Source: G958295645 sp965242735
GTDB taxonomy: Bacteria > Gemmatimonadota > Gemmatimonadetes > Longimicrobiales > Gaopeijiaceae
Assembly (NCBI GenBank): GCA_965242735.1
Contig: OZ251497.1
Coordinates: 1,860,001-1,924,000 of the forward strand
Direction: 5' to 3'
Length of the DNA stretch: 64,000 nt
The notes below the pieces were generated by a model that was not told where the DNA came from, made no database searches, and saw nothing but the letters and a program-made list of their open reading frames with translations. The translations under genes were made by a program, and so were the position numbers. Shown here one piece after another: positions 25,003-35,205 of the stretch. Within the stretch, counting starts at the first letter, position 1. Each line of letters begins with the position of its first letter.

Positions 25003-25184
25003 GAGTTCGCGGCCGCCCCGTGGCGCGCGTGTGCACGGGAGCCCGCAGGGCGCAGGCAGCCGGCCGACTCGCACGCCCCTCGGCGCGAGAGAGGGCCGCA
25101 GCCCGCAGGACGCGAGCCGCCAGCCGGCCCGCACGCTCCTCGGCGCACGCCAACGCGGGGAGCGCAGGCGCCCGGTCCCGTCAC
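24999..25184 (-). CDS. 61-residue repeat-derived bridging ORF after alaS
   Basis: GTG 25184 overlaps the alaS stop and TGA 25001-24999 overlaps the next GTG (both GTGA). The product is Gly/Arg/Ala-rich with two copies of a RRGACGPAGGSRPAG-like unit and no recognisable fold. It spans the whole 178-bp gap. Could be a coupling bridge or a chance frame. Confidence 0.3.
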   Translation of the reverse strand: MTGPGACAPRVGVRRGACGPAGGSRPAGCGPLSRRGACESAGCLRPAGSRAHARHGAAANS

Positions 25185-27919
25185 GGCCCGCTCCCCGTCA
25201 GCCGCCGCACCTGCTCCGCGCCGTGCCGCAGGGCGTCCTCGAGCTTCCCTGGATCGGACACGCCTCCTTGGGCGATGTGCGGCTTGCCCCCTCCCCTTCC
25301 CCCCACGACAGCCGCCGCCGCGCGCACCACCGCGTCGGCCCTCGCGCCCGCGCGCACGGCTTCAGCGGTCGAGAACGCGAACAGGACCCACTTGCCGCCG
25401 GGCATCTCGGCCGCCGCGACGGCCACGCCGGCGCCGTCCGACTCCCGAAACGCGTCTCCCCAGCTGCGCACCTCGTCCGGCCCGCGCGCCTTCATGCGAA
25501 CGGCCCGGTACGACACCCGGCTCTCGCCCTCCCCGAACACCGACTCGGCGACGACCTCCACGACGCTCCCTCCTTCGCGCGCCCGCTTCGCTGCCAGCTT
25601 CTCCAGCTCGGCCACGTCGTCCGCCAGCTGGGCCACCCGGCGCTCCACGTCGCCCGGCTGCGCCTTGATCGACGCGGCCAGCGACTCGATCCGCCGCCTG
25701 AAGTCCGCCAAGTAGGCGAAGGCCGCGCCCGCCGTCACCGCCTCGACGCGTCTCACGCCGGCGGCCACCCCGTTCTCCGAAACCACCGCCACGAGACCGA
25801 CGTCGGCCGTGTTGCGCACGTGCGTGCCCCCGCAGAGCTCCATGCTGACGCCCGGCACCTCCACGACCCGGACGCGCGCCGCGTACTTCTCGCCGAACAG
25901 GGCCACCGCGCCGGCGGCGACGGCCGCTTCCCGGCTCCGAACCTCGGTGCGCACCGGCAGGCCCGCCCACACCGCCTCGTTGATTCGCGCCTCCACTTCG
26001 ACGGCCTCGTCGCGGCTCATCGGCCCCGAATGGGCGAAGTCGAATCGCAGGCGGCCGGGCGCCACCAGCGACCCCCGCTGCGCGACGTGCGGCCCGAGCA
26101 CATGCTTCAACGCCGCGTGGAGAAGATGGGTGGCCGTGTGGTTGCGCTGCACGTCCCGGCGCCGGTCGCCGTCCACTTCGGCCAGCGCGTCCTGCTCCAG
26201 CAGGCCGCCGGCCGCGGGAGCGCCTTCGAGCTCTCCCCACACCGCCACTTGGCCGTCCAGGGCGGGCACGGCGGCGACGTCTTGCACGTCCATTCGCCAG
26301 CCGTCTCCGGAAACGACGCCGCGGTCCGAGACCTGGCCGCCGCCCTCGGCGTAGAACGGATTGCGCTCCAGAACCAAGCCCGCGACTTCGCCGGCGCTCG
26401 CAAACGCGGTCACCCGAGTCCGCGTCGTCGTCTCGTCGTATCCCGTGAACTCCTGGGGCCCGTCCGAAGGCCGCCGCTCCCACTCCAAGCCTTCCGCGCC
26501 GCGAACCGCGCGCCCTGCCCCGGCTCCCTTGCGGCGCCGGTCCGCCCGCGAGCGCTCCCGCTGGGCCGCCAACTCGCGTTCGAAGCCGTCCATGTCCACG
26601 TCGTAGCCTCGCTCGCGAACCAGAAGCCGCGTCAAGTCCGGCGGAAATCCGAAGGTGTCGTACAAGCGAAACACTTCGGCGCCGGGCAGAACCGGCCCAG
26701 CGGCGCCGCTTCCTCCGGCCGGGCCGCCCGCGTCCGGCAGCCCCGCGCTTCGCAGCCGCCCCTCCCTGCCCGCCGGCGGCGCGAGGCGGTCCAATCGCTC
26801 CAAGCCGCCGCCGATGGTGGCCAAGAAGCGCTCCTCTTCGTTCTCGGCCGCGGCCAGCACGTGAGCCCGCCGGGCTTCCAGTTCCGGATACGGACCTCGC
26901 ATTCCGTCGATCACGGTCTCCGTCACGCGGACCAGCGTGGGCTCGCGACGGCCCAGGAGCCAAGCGTGGCGGACGCCGCGCCGAAGAATGCGCCGGAGCA
27001 CGTAGCCGCGGCCTTCGTTCGAGGGCAGCACGCCGTCCGCCAGCAGGAACGCCACGGCCCGGGCGTGGTCGGCCAGCACGCGGAAGGAAACCGATTCGGG
27101 CTGCTCGGCCCGGTACGGACGTCCCAAGGTCTCGGCGACGCGGTCCAGCAGCGGTTGGAAGAGATCGGTGTGGTAGTTGGTGTCCACGCCCTGCAGCACG
27201 GCGCAGATGCGCTCCAGGCCCGCGCCGGTGTCGATGCTGGGCGCAGGCAGGGGGCTGGCCTCGCCCGACTCGTCTCGGTCGAACTGCATGAAGACGAGGT
27301 TCCAGAGCTCCAGGAACTCGCCGGCCTCGCCGCGGCGCTCGAACTCCTCGGCGTCCGGCTCCGTTCCGCGTTCGGCCCGGGGGCGCAGGTCGTAGTGGAC
27401 CTCCGAGCACGGACCGCAGGGCCCGGTGTCGGCCATCTGCCAGAAGTTGCTCTCGTCGCCCAGCCGGTAAATGCGCTCCGGCGGCACGTCCGCCACGTCG
27501 GTCCAGAGGCGAGCGGCCTCGTCGTCGGTGTGGTGAACGGTGACGAACAGCCGGTCCGGCTCGAGGCCGAGGTCGCCCGTCAGGAACTCCCACGCGTACG
27601 AGACGGCTTCCTGCTTGAAGTAGTCGCCGAACGAGAAATTGCCCAGCATCTCGAAGAAGGTGTGGTGCCGGGCGGTCCGGCCGACCTCTTCCAGATCGTT
27701 GTGCTTCCCGCCGGCGCGCACGCACTTCTGGGACGTGACCGCGCGCGGGCACGGCGCCGGCGCGGCGCCCAGGAACACGTCCTTGAACTGGACCATGCCC
27801 GCGTTGGTGAAGAGCAACGTGGGATCGTCGGCCGGCACCAGCGAAGAACTCGGCCGGACTTGGTGGCCGCGGGCCTGGAAGAAGTCCAGGAAGCGCTGGC
27901 GGATTTCCGTGGATGTCAT
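25181..27919 (-). CDS. alaS: Alanine--tRNA ligase
   Basis: 912 residues from ATG 27919, starting MTSTEIRQRFLDFFQARGHQ. The class II aminoacylation core includes SSLVPADDPTLLFTNAGMVQFK and the RVTTSQKCVRAGGKHNDLE-type motif 2 region. The editing domain has HTATHLLHAAL and the Cys/His zinc site CGGTHVRNT. The C-terminal DHHA1/oligomerisation region includes GGRGGGKPHIAQGG near the end. Full-length compared with the usual 870-900. It charges tRNA-Ala and clears Ser/Gly mischarges. It heads the operon running to hflX. A CTAGCTTT element lies about 115 bases upstream as a possible -10. Confidence 0.97.
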   Translation of the reverse strand: MTSTEIRQRFLDFFQARGHQVRPSSSLVPADDPTLLFTNAGMVQFKDVFLGAAPAPCPRAVTSQKCVRAGGKHNDLEEVGRTARHHTFFEMLGNFSFGDYFKQEAVSYAWEFLTGDLGLEPDRLFVTVHHTDDEAARLWTDVADVPPERIYRLGDESNFWQMADTGPCGPCSEVHYDLRPRAERGTEPDAEEFERRGEAGEFLELWNLVFMQFDRDESGEASPLPAPSIDTGAGLERICAVLQGVDTNYHTDLFQPLLDRVAETLGRPYRAEQPESVSFRVLADHARAVAFLLADGVLPSNEGRGYVLRRILRRGVRHAWLLGRREPTLVRVTETVIDGMRGPYPELEARRAHVLAAAENEEERFLATIGGGLERLDRLAPPAGREGRLRSAGLPDAGGPAGGSGAAGPVLPGAEVFRLYDTFGFPPDLTRLLVRERGYDVDMDGFERELAAQRERSRADRRRKGAGAGRAVRGAEGLEWERRPSDGPQEFTGYDETTTRTRVTAFASAGEVAGLVLERNPFYAEGGGQVSDRGVVSGDGWRMDVQDVAAVPALDGQVAVWGELEGAPAAGGLLEQDALAEVDGDRRRDVQRNHTATHLLHAALKHVLGPHVAQRGSLVAPGRLRFDFAHSGPMSRDEAVEVEARINEAVWAGLPVRTEVRSREAAVAAGAVALFGEKYAARVRVVEVPGVSMELCGGTHVRNTADVGLVAVVSENGVAAGVRRVEAVTAGAAFAYLADFRRRIESLAASIKAQPGDVERRVAQLADDVAELEKLAAKRAREGGSVVEVVAESVFGEGESRVSYRAVRMKARGPDEVRSWGDAFRESDGAGVAVAAAEMPGGKWVLFAFSTAEAVRAGARADAVVRAAAAVVGGRGGGKPHIAQGGVSDPGKLEDALRHGAEQVRRLTGSGP

Positions 27920-28216
27920 TGGGCGCGCAGGGGACGCTGGCGGCGGCGCGCTGGCGACGGCGCACCGCGGACGGACGAGCCGGCCGCGCCCGCACCGCCC
28001 GGACCACGGGTCGGCGGACGCGGCCCGAAAGCTAGCCCATGCCGGGGCCTCGCGCTTGCCGCGCCGGCGACCCGCAAGCGTCTTCGAGCTGGCCATGCGG
28101 AATTGGCGTCCGGCCCGCGCGTCCACGCTCAAGCCGCCGCTCATGTGCGCGAACCCGAACTCGGCTCCGGCCTCTGGCGCGACGGGGTCGCCCGGCGTCG
28201 GACCCCGCCTTGCGCT
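27920..28216. other. Non-coding gap between recA and alaS
   Basis: 297 bp without a supported gene. It contains a minus-strand GGGCTAGCTTTCGG element (28044-28031) like one upstream of glmM (about 46545), a candidate alaS promoter, and a GC-rich stretch with repeated GGCGACGGCGC-like words nearer alaS. Confidence 0.5.
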
Positions 28217-29320
<1,104 letters not shown>

Positions 29321-29362
29321 GCGGGCTCCCTTCGGGGAAAGATGGTCGATGTGCGGGGTTCG

Positions 29363-29404
29363 GTCGCGACGAACCGAAGGGCAAGTCGCGACAAACCGAA
29401 GATA
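29363..29404 (-). promoter_or_regulatory. recA promoter with tandem operator-like repeats
   Basis: The minus strand has -10-like TATCTT (29404-29399). Overlapping and just downstream, GTCGCGACRAACCGAAG occurs twice (plus-strand 29363-29379 and 29385-29401, period 22 bp, one mismatch). The promoter-distal copy is also flanked by an inverted repeat GGTTCG-N7-CGAACC (29358-29376). Candidate SOS/LexA site; LexA motifs differ by phylum, so identity is a guess. Confidence 0.5.
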
Positions 29405-29637
29405 ACACGAAACATCCGGAAACGCGAAGCCGGAAAGACGCTCCTCTGGCACGCGGCCCGCCCGGCGGACAAATTGGACCCGCGCGGGCGGCAGCTCATC
29501 GGTTCCCGCGCCCGTAGGCACGCTGGGGGACAGATCGACCCCCGCGGGCGGCAGGCTGCGGTCGAGGCTCGGCGATCCGGCTTCGCAACCGGAACGCCTC
29601 CAACGTATCTCCGGGCGCGGGACGCGAACATGGCCGA
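29405..29637. other. Non-coding region with direct repeats upstream of the oxidoreductase
   Basis: No gene supported. It contains two degenerate copies of a GACCCSCGCGGGCGGCAG element (about 29478 and 29538) and, at 29618-29644, the second copy of the dispersed 27-bp repeat, which overlaps the start codon of the next gene. Confidence 0.5.
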
Positions 29638-31182
29638 ATGGGACACGTTTTGACGCGGGACTACGACTTGGTCGCGGTCGGCGGCGGCGTCGGCGGGCTC
29701 GTGTCGGCGGCCGGGGCCGCCTATCTGGGGTTGCGCGCGGCGATCGTAGAGCGCGACCGGCTCGGCGGAGACTGCCTGTGGACCGGGTGCGTGCCCTCGA
29801 AGGCGCTGATCGCCTCGGCGCGGCTGGCGCGGCGCATGGAGGACGCGGGCGATCTGGGATTGCGGGCGGCCCCGGCGCGAGTCCACGGGCTGAAGGCGGT
29901 GATGGAGCGAATGCGGACGGCGCGCGCCGCCGTCGCCCGGCACGACGATCCGGAGCGGTTTCGCGCGATGGGGGTCGCCGTGCACTTCGGCGCCGCCAAG
30001 TTTCGGGACGCCACGACGCTGGAGGTGGAAGGCGAAGGCCTCCTCCGCTCCAAGCGCTTCGTGCTGGCGACGGGCGCCGAACCCTGGGCGCCCCCGGCGC
30101 CCGGTCTGGAGGAGGCGGGCTACTGGACCTACGAGACGGTCTTCGACCAGGACGAGCTCCCCGGGTCCCTGATCGTGCTCGGCGGCGGGCCGGTCGGCGT
30201 GGAACTGGCCCAGACGTTCTCGCGGCTCGGGTCCAAGGTGACGATCCTGGAAGCGGCGGGCCGCCTGCTCGGCGGCGAGGACGCGGAAGCGTCGGCGCAC
30301 TTGGCCGGCGTCCTGGCCGCGGAAGGGATCGAGGTGCGCACGGGAACGACGGCGGCGAGCGTGCGGCGCGCGGAGGACGGGCGGTGGGCCGTTGCGCTTG
30401 CGACGACGGACATGGCGGCGGACGTGGCGACGGGCGCAACGGCGGACATGGCGGGGCTCGCTGCGGACATGGCGCCGGGCGTGGCGGCGGCCGCGGGACG
30501 GCGGGACGGGAGCGCGCGCGGGGCGGGCGAACTGGTCGCCGATCGGATTCTGGTGGCGACGGGCCGCCGTCCCCGCATCGGCGGGCTCGGCTTGGAAGCC
30601 GCCGGGGTCGAGACGCGGCGAGGGGGCGTGCGCGTCGACGCGCGCTTGCGCACGACGGCCACGACGATCTGGGCGGCCGGCGACGTGACGGGCGGCCCGC
30701 AGTTCACGCACGCAGCCGAGCACATGGCCAAGACGGCGCTCCGCAACGCCGTCTTGCCCTTCAAGGCGAAGCCGGACTGGGACGCCGTGCCCCGCGTGAC
30801 GTACTCCGACCCGGAGGTCGCGCACGTGGGCCTGGGCGCCGAGGAGGCCGAGGCGGCGGGCGGGCAGGTCTACCGGTACGACTTGGCGGACCTGGACCGG
30901 GCGGTCGCCGACGGCGCGGCCGCCGGCTTCGCGAAGATCTCGGCGGATCGCAAGGGACGCATTCTGGGCGCCACAATCGTGGCGAAGGGCGCCGGAGAGC
31001 TGCTCGCGCCCGTTCTCGTCGCGCGGCAGAACGGCCTGTCGCTGAGCCGGGTGGCCCAGACGATCTTCCCGTATCCGACCATGGCCGAGAGCGTCAAGAG
31101 AGCGTCGAACGAGTTCATGAGAGCCCGGCTGGACCACCGCTCCGGGAGGCTGCTCAAGCGGGTCGTGAGCTGGCTCAAGTGA
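29638..31182 (+). CDS. FAD-dependent pyridine nucleotide-disulfide oxidoreductase (MerA/Lpd-like)
   Basis: 514 residues. FAD loop GGGVGG near residue 15-20, redox pair Cys46/Cys51 in GGDCLWTGCVPSK, NAD(P) loop GGGPVGVELA, FAD motif TTIWAAGDV and a C-terminal dimerisation domain. The end reads TIFPYPTMAES, so the His-x-x-x-x-Glu active-site pair of lipoamide dehydrogenase is absent; that is common in mercuric-reductase-like relatives of unknown substrate. A repeat-like insert (DMAADVATGATADMAG) sits around residue 260. ATG 29638 was chosen; TTG 29653 is an alternative. Coupled by GTGA to a TVP38 protein, as in loci with TIGR04282/04283 glycosyltransferases. Confidence 0.85.
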   Translation: MGHVLTRDYDLVAVGGGVGGLVSAAGAAYLGLRAAIVERDRLGGDCLWTGCVPSKALIASARLARRMEDAGDLGLRAAPARVHGLKAVMERMRTARAAVARHDDPERFRAMGVAVHFGAAKFRDATTLEVEGEGLLRSKRFVLATGAEPWAPPAPGLEEAGYWTYETVFDQDELPGSLIVLGGGPVGVELAQTFSRLGSKVTILEAAGRLLGGEDAEASAHLAGVLAAEGIEVRTGTTAASVRRAEDGRWAVALATTDMAADVATGATADMAGLAADMAPGVAAAAGRRDGSARGAGELVADRILVATGRRPRIGGLGLEAAGVETRRGGVRVDARLRTTATTIWAAGDVTGGPQFTHAAEHMAKTALRNAVLPFKAKPDWDAVPRVTYSDPEVAHVGLGAEEAEAAGGQVYRYDLADLDRAVADGAAAGFAKISADRKGRILGATIVAKGAGELLAPVLVARQNGLSLSRVAQTIFPYPTMAESVKRASNEFMRARLDHRSGRLLKRVVSWLK

Positions 31183-32078
31183 GCGGGGGGCCGGATCGCG
31201 GCCGGGCACGGACCGACGCGCAGAGGCCGGAGGGCGTTCAGAAGCCGGACGATGCGGGCGATGCGCAGGAGCTGGGCGGCACGCAGGAGCTGGACGGCGT
31301 TCAGAAGCCCGACGGCGTGGAGAAGCCCGACGGCGCGCAGCAACCCGACGATGCGCAGAAGCCGGGCAGCCGAGATCGCCGCGGGGCGATCCTCAAGCTG
31401 GCGGGGCTCGTCGCCTTGGTCGGCGCCGCGTACGCCGTCCTTCAAGCGACTCCGGCAGGCGACTACCTGACCCGGGAGGGCATCGGCGACGCGATCGCTT
31501 GGCTGCGGGGCAATCCGTGGGCGCCCGTCGTCTTCGTGGCCGTCTATGCGACGGCGACGACGCTGGCCGTGCCGGGCACGGTGCTCACCTTGGCGGGCGG
31601 CGCCGCCTTCGGGGTCTTCTGGGGATCGATCTTCAACCTGATCGCCGCCAACCTGGGCGCCAACGCGGCCTTCGTTCTCGCGCGATTCCTGGGCAGGGAC
31701 GGCATCCGGCGGCTTGCCGGGACGGATTCCGCGACCCTGCGCAAGCTGGACCGGGCGGTGGAGCAGCGGGGCTTCGCCGGACTGCTCGTCTTGCGGCTGA
31801 TTCCCTTGGCGCCGTTCAACGTCCTCAACTTCGCCGCGGCCTTGACCACGCTTCGCTGGCCGGTCTACGCGGGCGCGACGCTGATCGGCATCCTGCCCGG
31901 CACCGTCGTGTACACGTTCTTCGCCGACGCGATCCTGCAAGGCTCCCAGGAAGCGTCGAGGGGGGCCCTGGTCCGGGCGCTGATCGCAGGCGCGCTGCTG
32001 GCCGGGCTGGCCGTCCTTCCCGCCGTCCTCAAGCGGCTCGGCGTGCGCCTGCCCGGCCGGAGCGATCCCTCTGGGTGA
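31179..32078 (+). CDS. TVP38/TMEM64 (SNARE-associated/DedA-like) membrane protein
   Basis: 299 residues from GTG 31179, overlapping the oxidoreductase stop (GTGA). The first 65 residues are a hydrophilic repeat region (GVQKPD/GAQQPD-type units). The rest has about six hydrophobic segments with the family motif: GTVLTLAGGAAFGVFWGSIFN, ANLGANAAFVLARFLGRD, and LRLIPLAPFNVLNFAAALT followed by ILPGTVVYTFFAD. DedA/VTT-fold proteins include lipid scramblases and C55-P flippases; the substrate here is not known. Conserved partner of the neighbouring oxidoreductase. Confidence 0.85.
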   Translation: MSGGPDRGRARTDAQRPEGVQKPDDAGDAQELGGTQELDGVQKPDGVEKPDGAQQPDDAQKPGSRDRRGAILKLAGLVALVGAAYAVLQATPAGDYLTREGIGDAIAWLRGNPWAPVVFVAVYATATTLAVPGTVLTLAGGAAFGVFWGSIFNLIAANLGANAAFVLARFLGRDGIRRLAGTDSATLRKLDRAVEQRGFAGLLVLRLIPLAPFNVLNFAAALTTLRWPVYAGATLIGILPGTVVYTFFADAILQGSQEASRGALVRALIAGALLAGLAVLPAVLKRLGVRLPGRSDPSG

Positions 32079-32211
32079 GCGCGGCGCGGCTCGACCTGCA
32101 CCGGAGCACAGACATGCCGGCGGAGGGCTGGCGGGCGGCGCGCGGCTGTGCGCTCGAAGCGGCCCTCGACTGCACCGGAGCATAGACATGCCGGTAGGAG
32201 GATCCGCCCGG
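32079..32211 (+). repeat. Direct repeat between TVP38 and glycosyltransferase genes
   Basis: CTCGACCTGCACCGGAGCAC (about 32090) recurs as CTCGACTGCACCGGAGCATA (about 32166), each followed by GACATGCCGG. A 36-codon open frame begins at a GTGA overlap with the TVP38 stop and ends two bases before ATG 32188. Confidence 0.6.
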
Positions 32212-33720
32212 ATGAGCGCGGGGGCCTCGCCTTCCCCCAATCCACGATTCCACGACGCGGTCTGGGCGCCCGGGCGCGACGCGGACCTGGGCGTGGTCGT
32301 GCCTGCGCTGGACGAGGCGGAGAGCCTGCCGGGCTTGCTGGCGGACCTCTCGGAGCTGCGGACGGCGCATCAAGTCGTGGTGGTCGACGGCGGATCGCGC
32401 GACGCCACGGCAACGGCGGCGAGGGCCGGCGGCGCTTGGGTGACGAGGAGCCTCCGGGGACGCGCCCGCCAGTTCAACGCCGGCGCGGCCTTTCTGGAGT
32501 CGCGCTGGCTTCTCTTCCTTCACGCCGACACGCGGTTGAACGGCGAGGCGCTGCGCGCGGTCGAGCGGCATGTCGCCGAAGACCGCCGCCAAGCGGGTTT
32601 CTTCGGGCTTTCCGTCGCCCACCGCCACCCCTTCTACCGGCTGATCGAGATGGGGCAGCGAGTGCGAGAGCGATGTCTGGGACTCGTGTACGGCGACCAA
32701 GGGCTGCTGATCCCGCGCGACCTATTCTGGAACGCGGGCGGATACCCGGACCAGCCGCTCATGGAGGACGTCGTCCTCAACCGCCGCTTGGCCGCGGGCG
32801 GGCGGCTGGCGCGTCTCCCGGCGCGAGCGCGGACCAGCGCCCGGCGCTACGAAGAGGAAGGCCGGCTGCGGGCGTTCTTGCGCAACGCCAGCTTGATCAG
32901 CCGCTTCCTGGCCGGGGCCGACCCCGCCGTTCTGGCACGGCGCTATCCGGCGCGCCGTCATGCCGGCGACGGCAGCCAAGCCGGCGACGACCACGTTGAC
33001 GCCGCCGAGCTCGAGCTTCGCGACGGCGGTGCGACAGCCGAGGCGCGCCGCCCAGCCGGAGACGGCAACCAAGCCGCTCCCGGCCCGCCGTCGCCGGCGA
33101 TCCTCCTGGTCTTCGCCAAGGCGCCCAGGCCCGGCCACGTCAAGACGCGCCTGGCCCGGGCGTGGGGAGCGGCCGCGGCCGCCGATGTCTACCGCCGCCT
33201 GGGCCGCCAAGTCGTGGCCCAGCTGGCCGGGGCGCCCGCGCAGACGATTCTTTGCTTCGATCCGCCCGGGAGCGAAGACGAGATCCGCGCCTGGCTCGGC
33301 GGACGGGGAGTGCGCGCCTTCATGCCCCAAGGGGACGGCGACTTGGGCGAGCGCATGTCTCGCGCGACCGCCGCCGCCTTCGCGCGGGGAGCCCGGGCCG
33401 TCGTCGTGACCGGCACGGACGCGCCCGCGGTCGGGGACGGGACGGTCGTCCGGGCGCTCGACGCGCTCCGTTGCGCCGACGTCGTGATCGGGCCGTCCAG
33501 CGACGGGGGCTACTACCTGATCGGGCTTGCCGCGCCGCAGCCCGCCCTGTTCGGCGACATGCCTTGGAGCACCGAGCACGTCTTTCGGGAGACGACGAGC
33601 CGATGCGCCGACCTGGGTCTGCGCGTCACCTGCCTGCCCGTCGAATCCGACATCGACCGGCCGGAGGACGTGCCGCCCGAACTGGCCGCGCGCCTGGGTT
33701 CAATCACGCACGCATCCTAG
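32212..33720 (+). CDS. Fused TIGR04283-TIGR04282 glycosyltransferase
   Basis: 502 residues from ATG 32212, chosen for the AGGAGG box ten bases before it; an in-frame ATG at 32188 lacks one. The N-terminal half is a GT2 enzyme of the TIGR04283 type (VVVPALDEAESLPGLL, VVDGGSRDAT, LFLHADTRL, MEDVVLNRRL). A repeat-rich linker (about residues 240-290, GDGSQAGDD-like) joins a TIGR04282/DUF2064 domain (LVFAKAPRPGHVKTRLA, VVTGTDAPA, VIGPSSDGGYYLIGL). The two families are usually separate adjacent genes named for arsenosugar-type clusters. No ArsS or ArsM is in the window, so an arsenic role is only suggested. Confidence 0.85.
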   Translation: MSAGASPSPNPRFHDAVWAPGRDADLGVVVPALDEAESLPGLLADLSELRTAHQVVVVDGGSRDATATAARAGGAWVTRSLRGRARQFNAGAAFLESRWLLFLHADTRLNGEALRAVERHVAEDRRQAGFFGLSVAHRHPFYRLIEMGQRVRERCLGLVYGDQGLLIPRDLFWNAGGYPDQPLMEDVVLNRRLAAGGRLARLPARARTSARRYEEEGRLRAFLRNASLISRFLAGADPAVLARRYPARRHAGDGSQAGDDHVDAAELELRDGGATAEARRPAGDGNQAAPGPPSPAILLVFAKAPRPGHVKTRLARAWGAAAAADVYRRLGRQVVAQLAGAPAQTILCFDPPGSEDEIRAWLGGRGVRAFMPQGDGDLGERMSRATAAAFARGARAVVVTGTDAPAVGDGTVVRALDALRCADVVIGPSSDGGYYLIGLAAPQPALFGDMPWSTEHVFRETTSRCADLGLRVTCLPVESDIDRPEDVPPELAARLGSITHAS

Positions 33721-33795
33721 GCCGCGCCCGTTCTTGGCCCGCTGCCCCCACTTGGCCGGGCTGCCCCTTACGTGGCCCGCCGCCCTCCTGGGCCG

Positions 33796-35205
33796 CTATC
33801 CCCGCGTGCCCTGCAAGCCGTACTCGTAGGCTTGCCAGACTCCCGGCCGCACCGGCACGAAGATCATCTCCAAGGGCCGTTCCGCCGACCGCTCCGCGAA
33901 GAGGGGCACGCCTTCGTGCTCGCCGACGCGCATGATGTCGTTGCAGTTCAGGGAGCGCGGGTTGCCGGACCGGCTGAACGAACGCCGCTCCAGCTCGATC
34001 GCCTCGTCGTCCACGAACCATTGCTGGTTCTCGGCGTAGACGCCCGCGAACACGATGCCGGGACGCAGATCGCGGACCGACACGCGGCTCGGTCCTACGA
34101 GCGTGTCCAGCTGCGGCGTGACGTAGACCTGCACGGACGCCCCGGTGGACAGGCAGATCGAAGTCGGCGTGCCCGTCGGAAGCTCGGGCTCGACCTCGCG
34201 CTCCACGAACACCGTGTCGGGCGGGGGCGCCGGCAGCGTCACCGTGTCGGGCGCAGGCCTGTCGATCAGCTTGGGCTTGCAGAAGCCGCCGGCCGCCGCG
34301 CAGAAGGCCACCGACCCCGTCACGCCGATCTTGCGACTGCGGAACAGGGAGTTTCCGTCCGACTCCATTCCCAGGACGAAGGCGCCCACGCGCATTCCGC
34401 CCCAGTCGATCTCCACGCCCGTGTTGAGGTCGAACCCGTTGTATTCGCCGATCAGATGAAGGAGACGGCCTTCGCCCATCCCCACATGCAGAGCGGCTCC
34501 CGCGAGGAAGCCGGCCCCCCGCGTGGCGCCGTAGAAGTCCAGGTCCCCGCCCGCCCGGAACATGCCGCTGCCCCACCCAGCCGTCAGCGACAAGTCGTGC
34601 TCCGGAAGGAAGCTGGCGTCGGCGCCGGGCAGATGGAACGTCGCGACGGCGTAGGGCGAGAGGTTCGAGCTGAATTCGTCCTTGCCCTGGGGATTCTTGA
34701 CGATCCGCGAATCCGGATAGCCGAAGCGGTTGGGCTGAAACTCGTCTTGGTACTGGTCGCCGAAGGTGGGCGAGGTCACGTAGCGCGCGCCGACTGCGAC
34801 GTTGAAGCCGCGGCCGGCGGGCAACAGCAACACCTTGCCGAACCCGCCCAGCATGTTGCCGCCGTCCTCGGGCGTGTCGTAGTGCTGAATCGTCGCGCCC
34901 AGCTCCAGGCGGTCGAACAGCCCGATCGTCAGCGAGCCGTCGGACACCCACTTGTCGTACGCCTCGCCCTTCGCGATTTCGTTGCCGGCCCGGTCGAGCA
35001 CCAGCCTGTTGTCGACCGACAAGCCGAAGCCGGAATACGCCCCCGAGAAGGAAAGGTGGGGAGCAACTTTCGCGGTCGGCACGTCGAAGAGCCCGGTGCC
35101 GTAGCGCAACGTGCTGGTCTCGGCTTGGGACGCCGCGTCCTGGACCGACAGGCCGAGGGCCACGAGCGCCGCGGCCACGGCGCGGAATCTGGAGATGACG
35201 GGCAT
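33796..35205 (-). CDS. Predicted outer-membrane beta-barrel protein, unknown family
   Basis: 469 residues from ATG 35205 with a good AAGGAG box. A signal peptide (VAAALVALGLSVQDAASQA) is followed by alternating amphipathic strands (LSFSGAYSGFGLSV, LELGATIQHY, FNVAVGARYV, LSLTAGWGSGMFRAGG) up to about residue 290, consistent with a barrel. The C-terminal third has a Pro-rich stretch (DTVTLPAPPPDTVFVERE) and a soluble-looking domain with paired Cys. I cannot name the family. The promoter region has a TATCTT -10 and an inverted repeat. It is convergent with the glycosyltransferase gene, 75 bp apart. Confidence 0.7.
   Translation of the reverse strand: MPVISRFRAVAAALVALGLSVQDAASQAETSTLRYGTGLFDVPTAKVAPHLSFSGAYSGFGLSVDNRLVLDRAGNEIAKGEAYDKWVSDGSLTIGLFDRLELGATIQHYDTPEDGGNMLGGFGKVLLLPAGRGFNVAVGARYVTSPTFGDQYQDEFQPNRFGYPDSRIVKNPQGKDEFSSNLSPYAVATFHLPGADASFLPEHDLSLTAGWGSGMFRAGGDLDFYGATRGAGFLAGAALHVGMGEGRLLHLIGEYNGFDLNTGVEIDWGGMRVGAFVLGMESDGNSLFRSRKIGVTGSVAFCAAAGGFCKPKLIDRPAPDTVTLPAPPPDTVFVEREVEPELPTGTPTSICLSTGASVQVYVTPQLDTLVGPSRVSVRDLRPGIVFAGVYAENQQWFVDDEAIELERRSFSRSGNPRSLNCNDIMRVGEHEGVPLFAERSAERPLEMIFVPVRPGVWQAYEYGLQGTRG

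Noticed and set aside
32075..32185. 36-codon frame between TVP38 and the glycosyltransferase as a gene
   Set aside because: It consists mostly of the local direct repeat and ends two bases short of the next ATG; kept only as part of the repeat entry.
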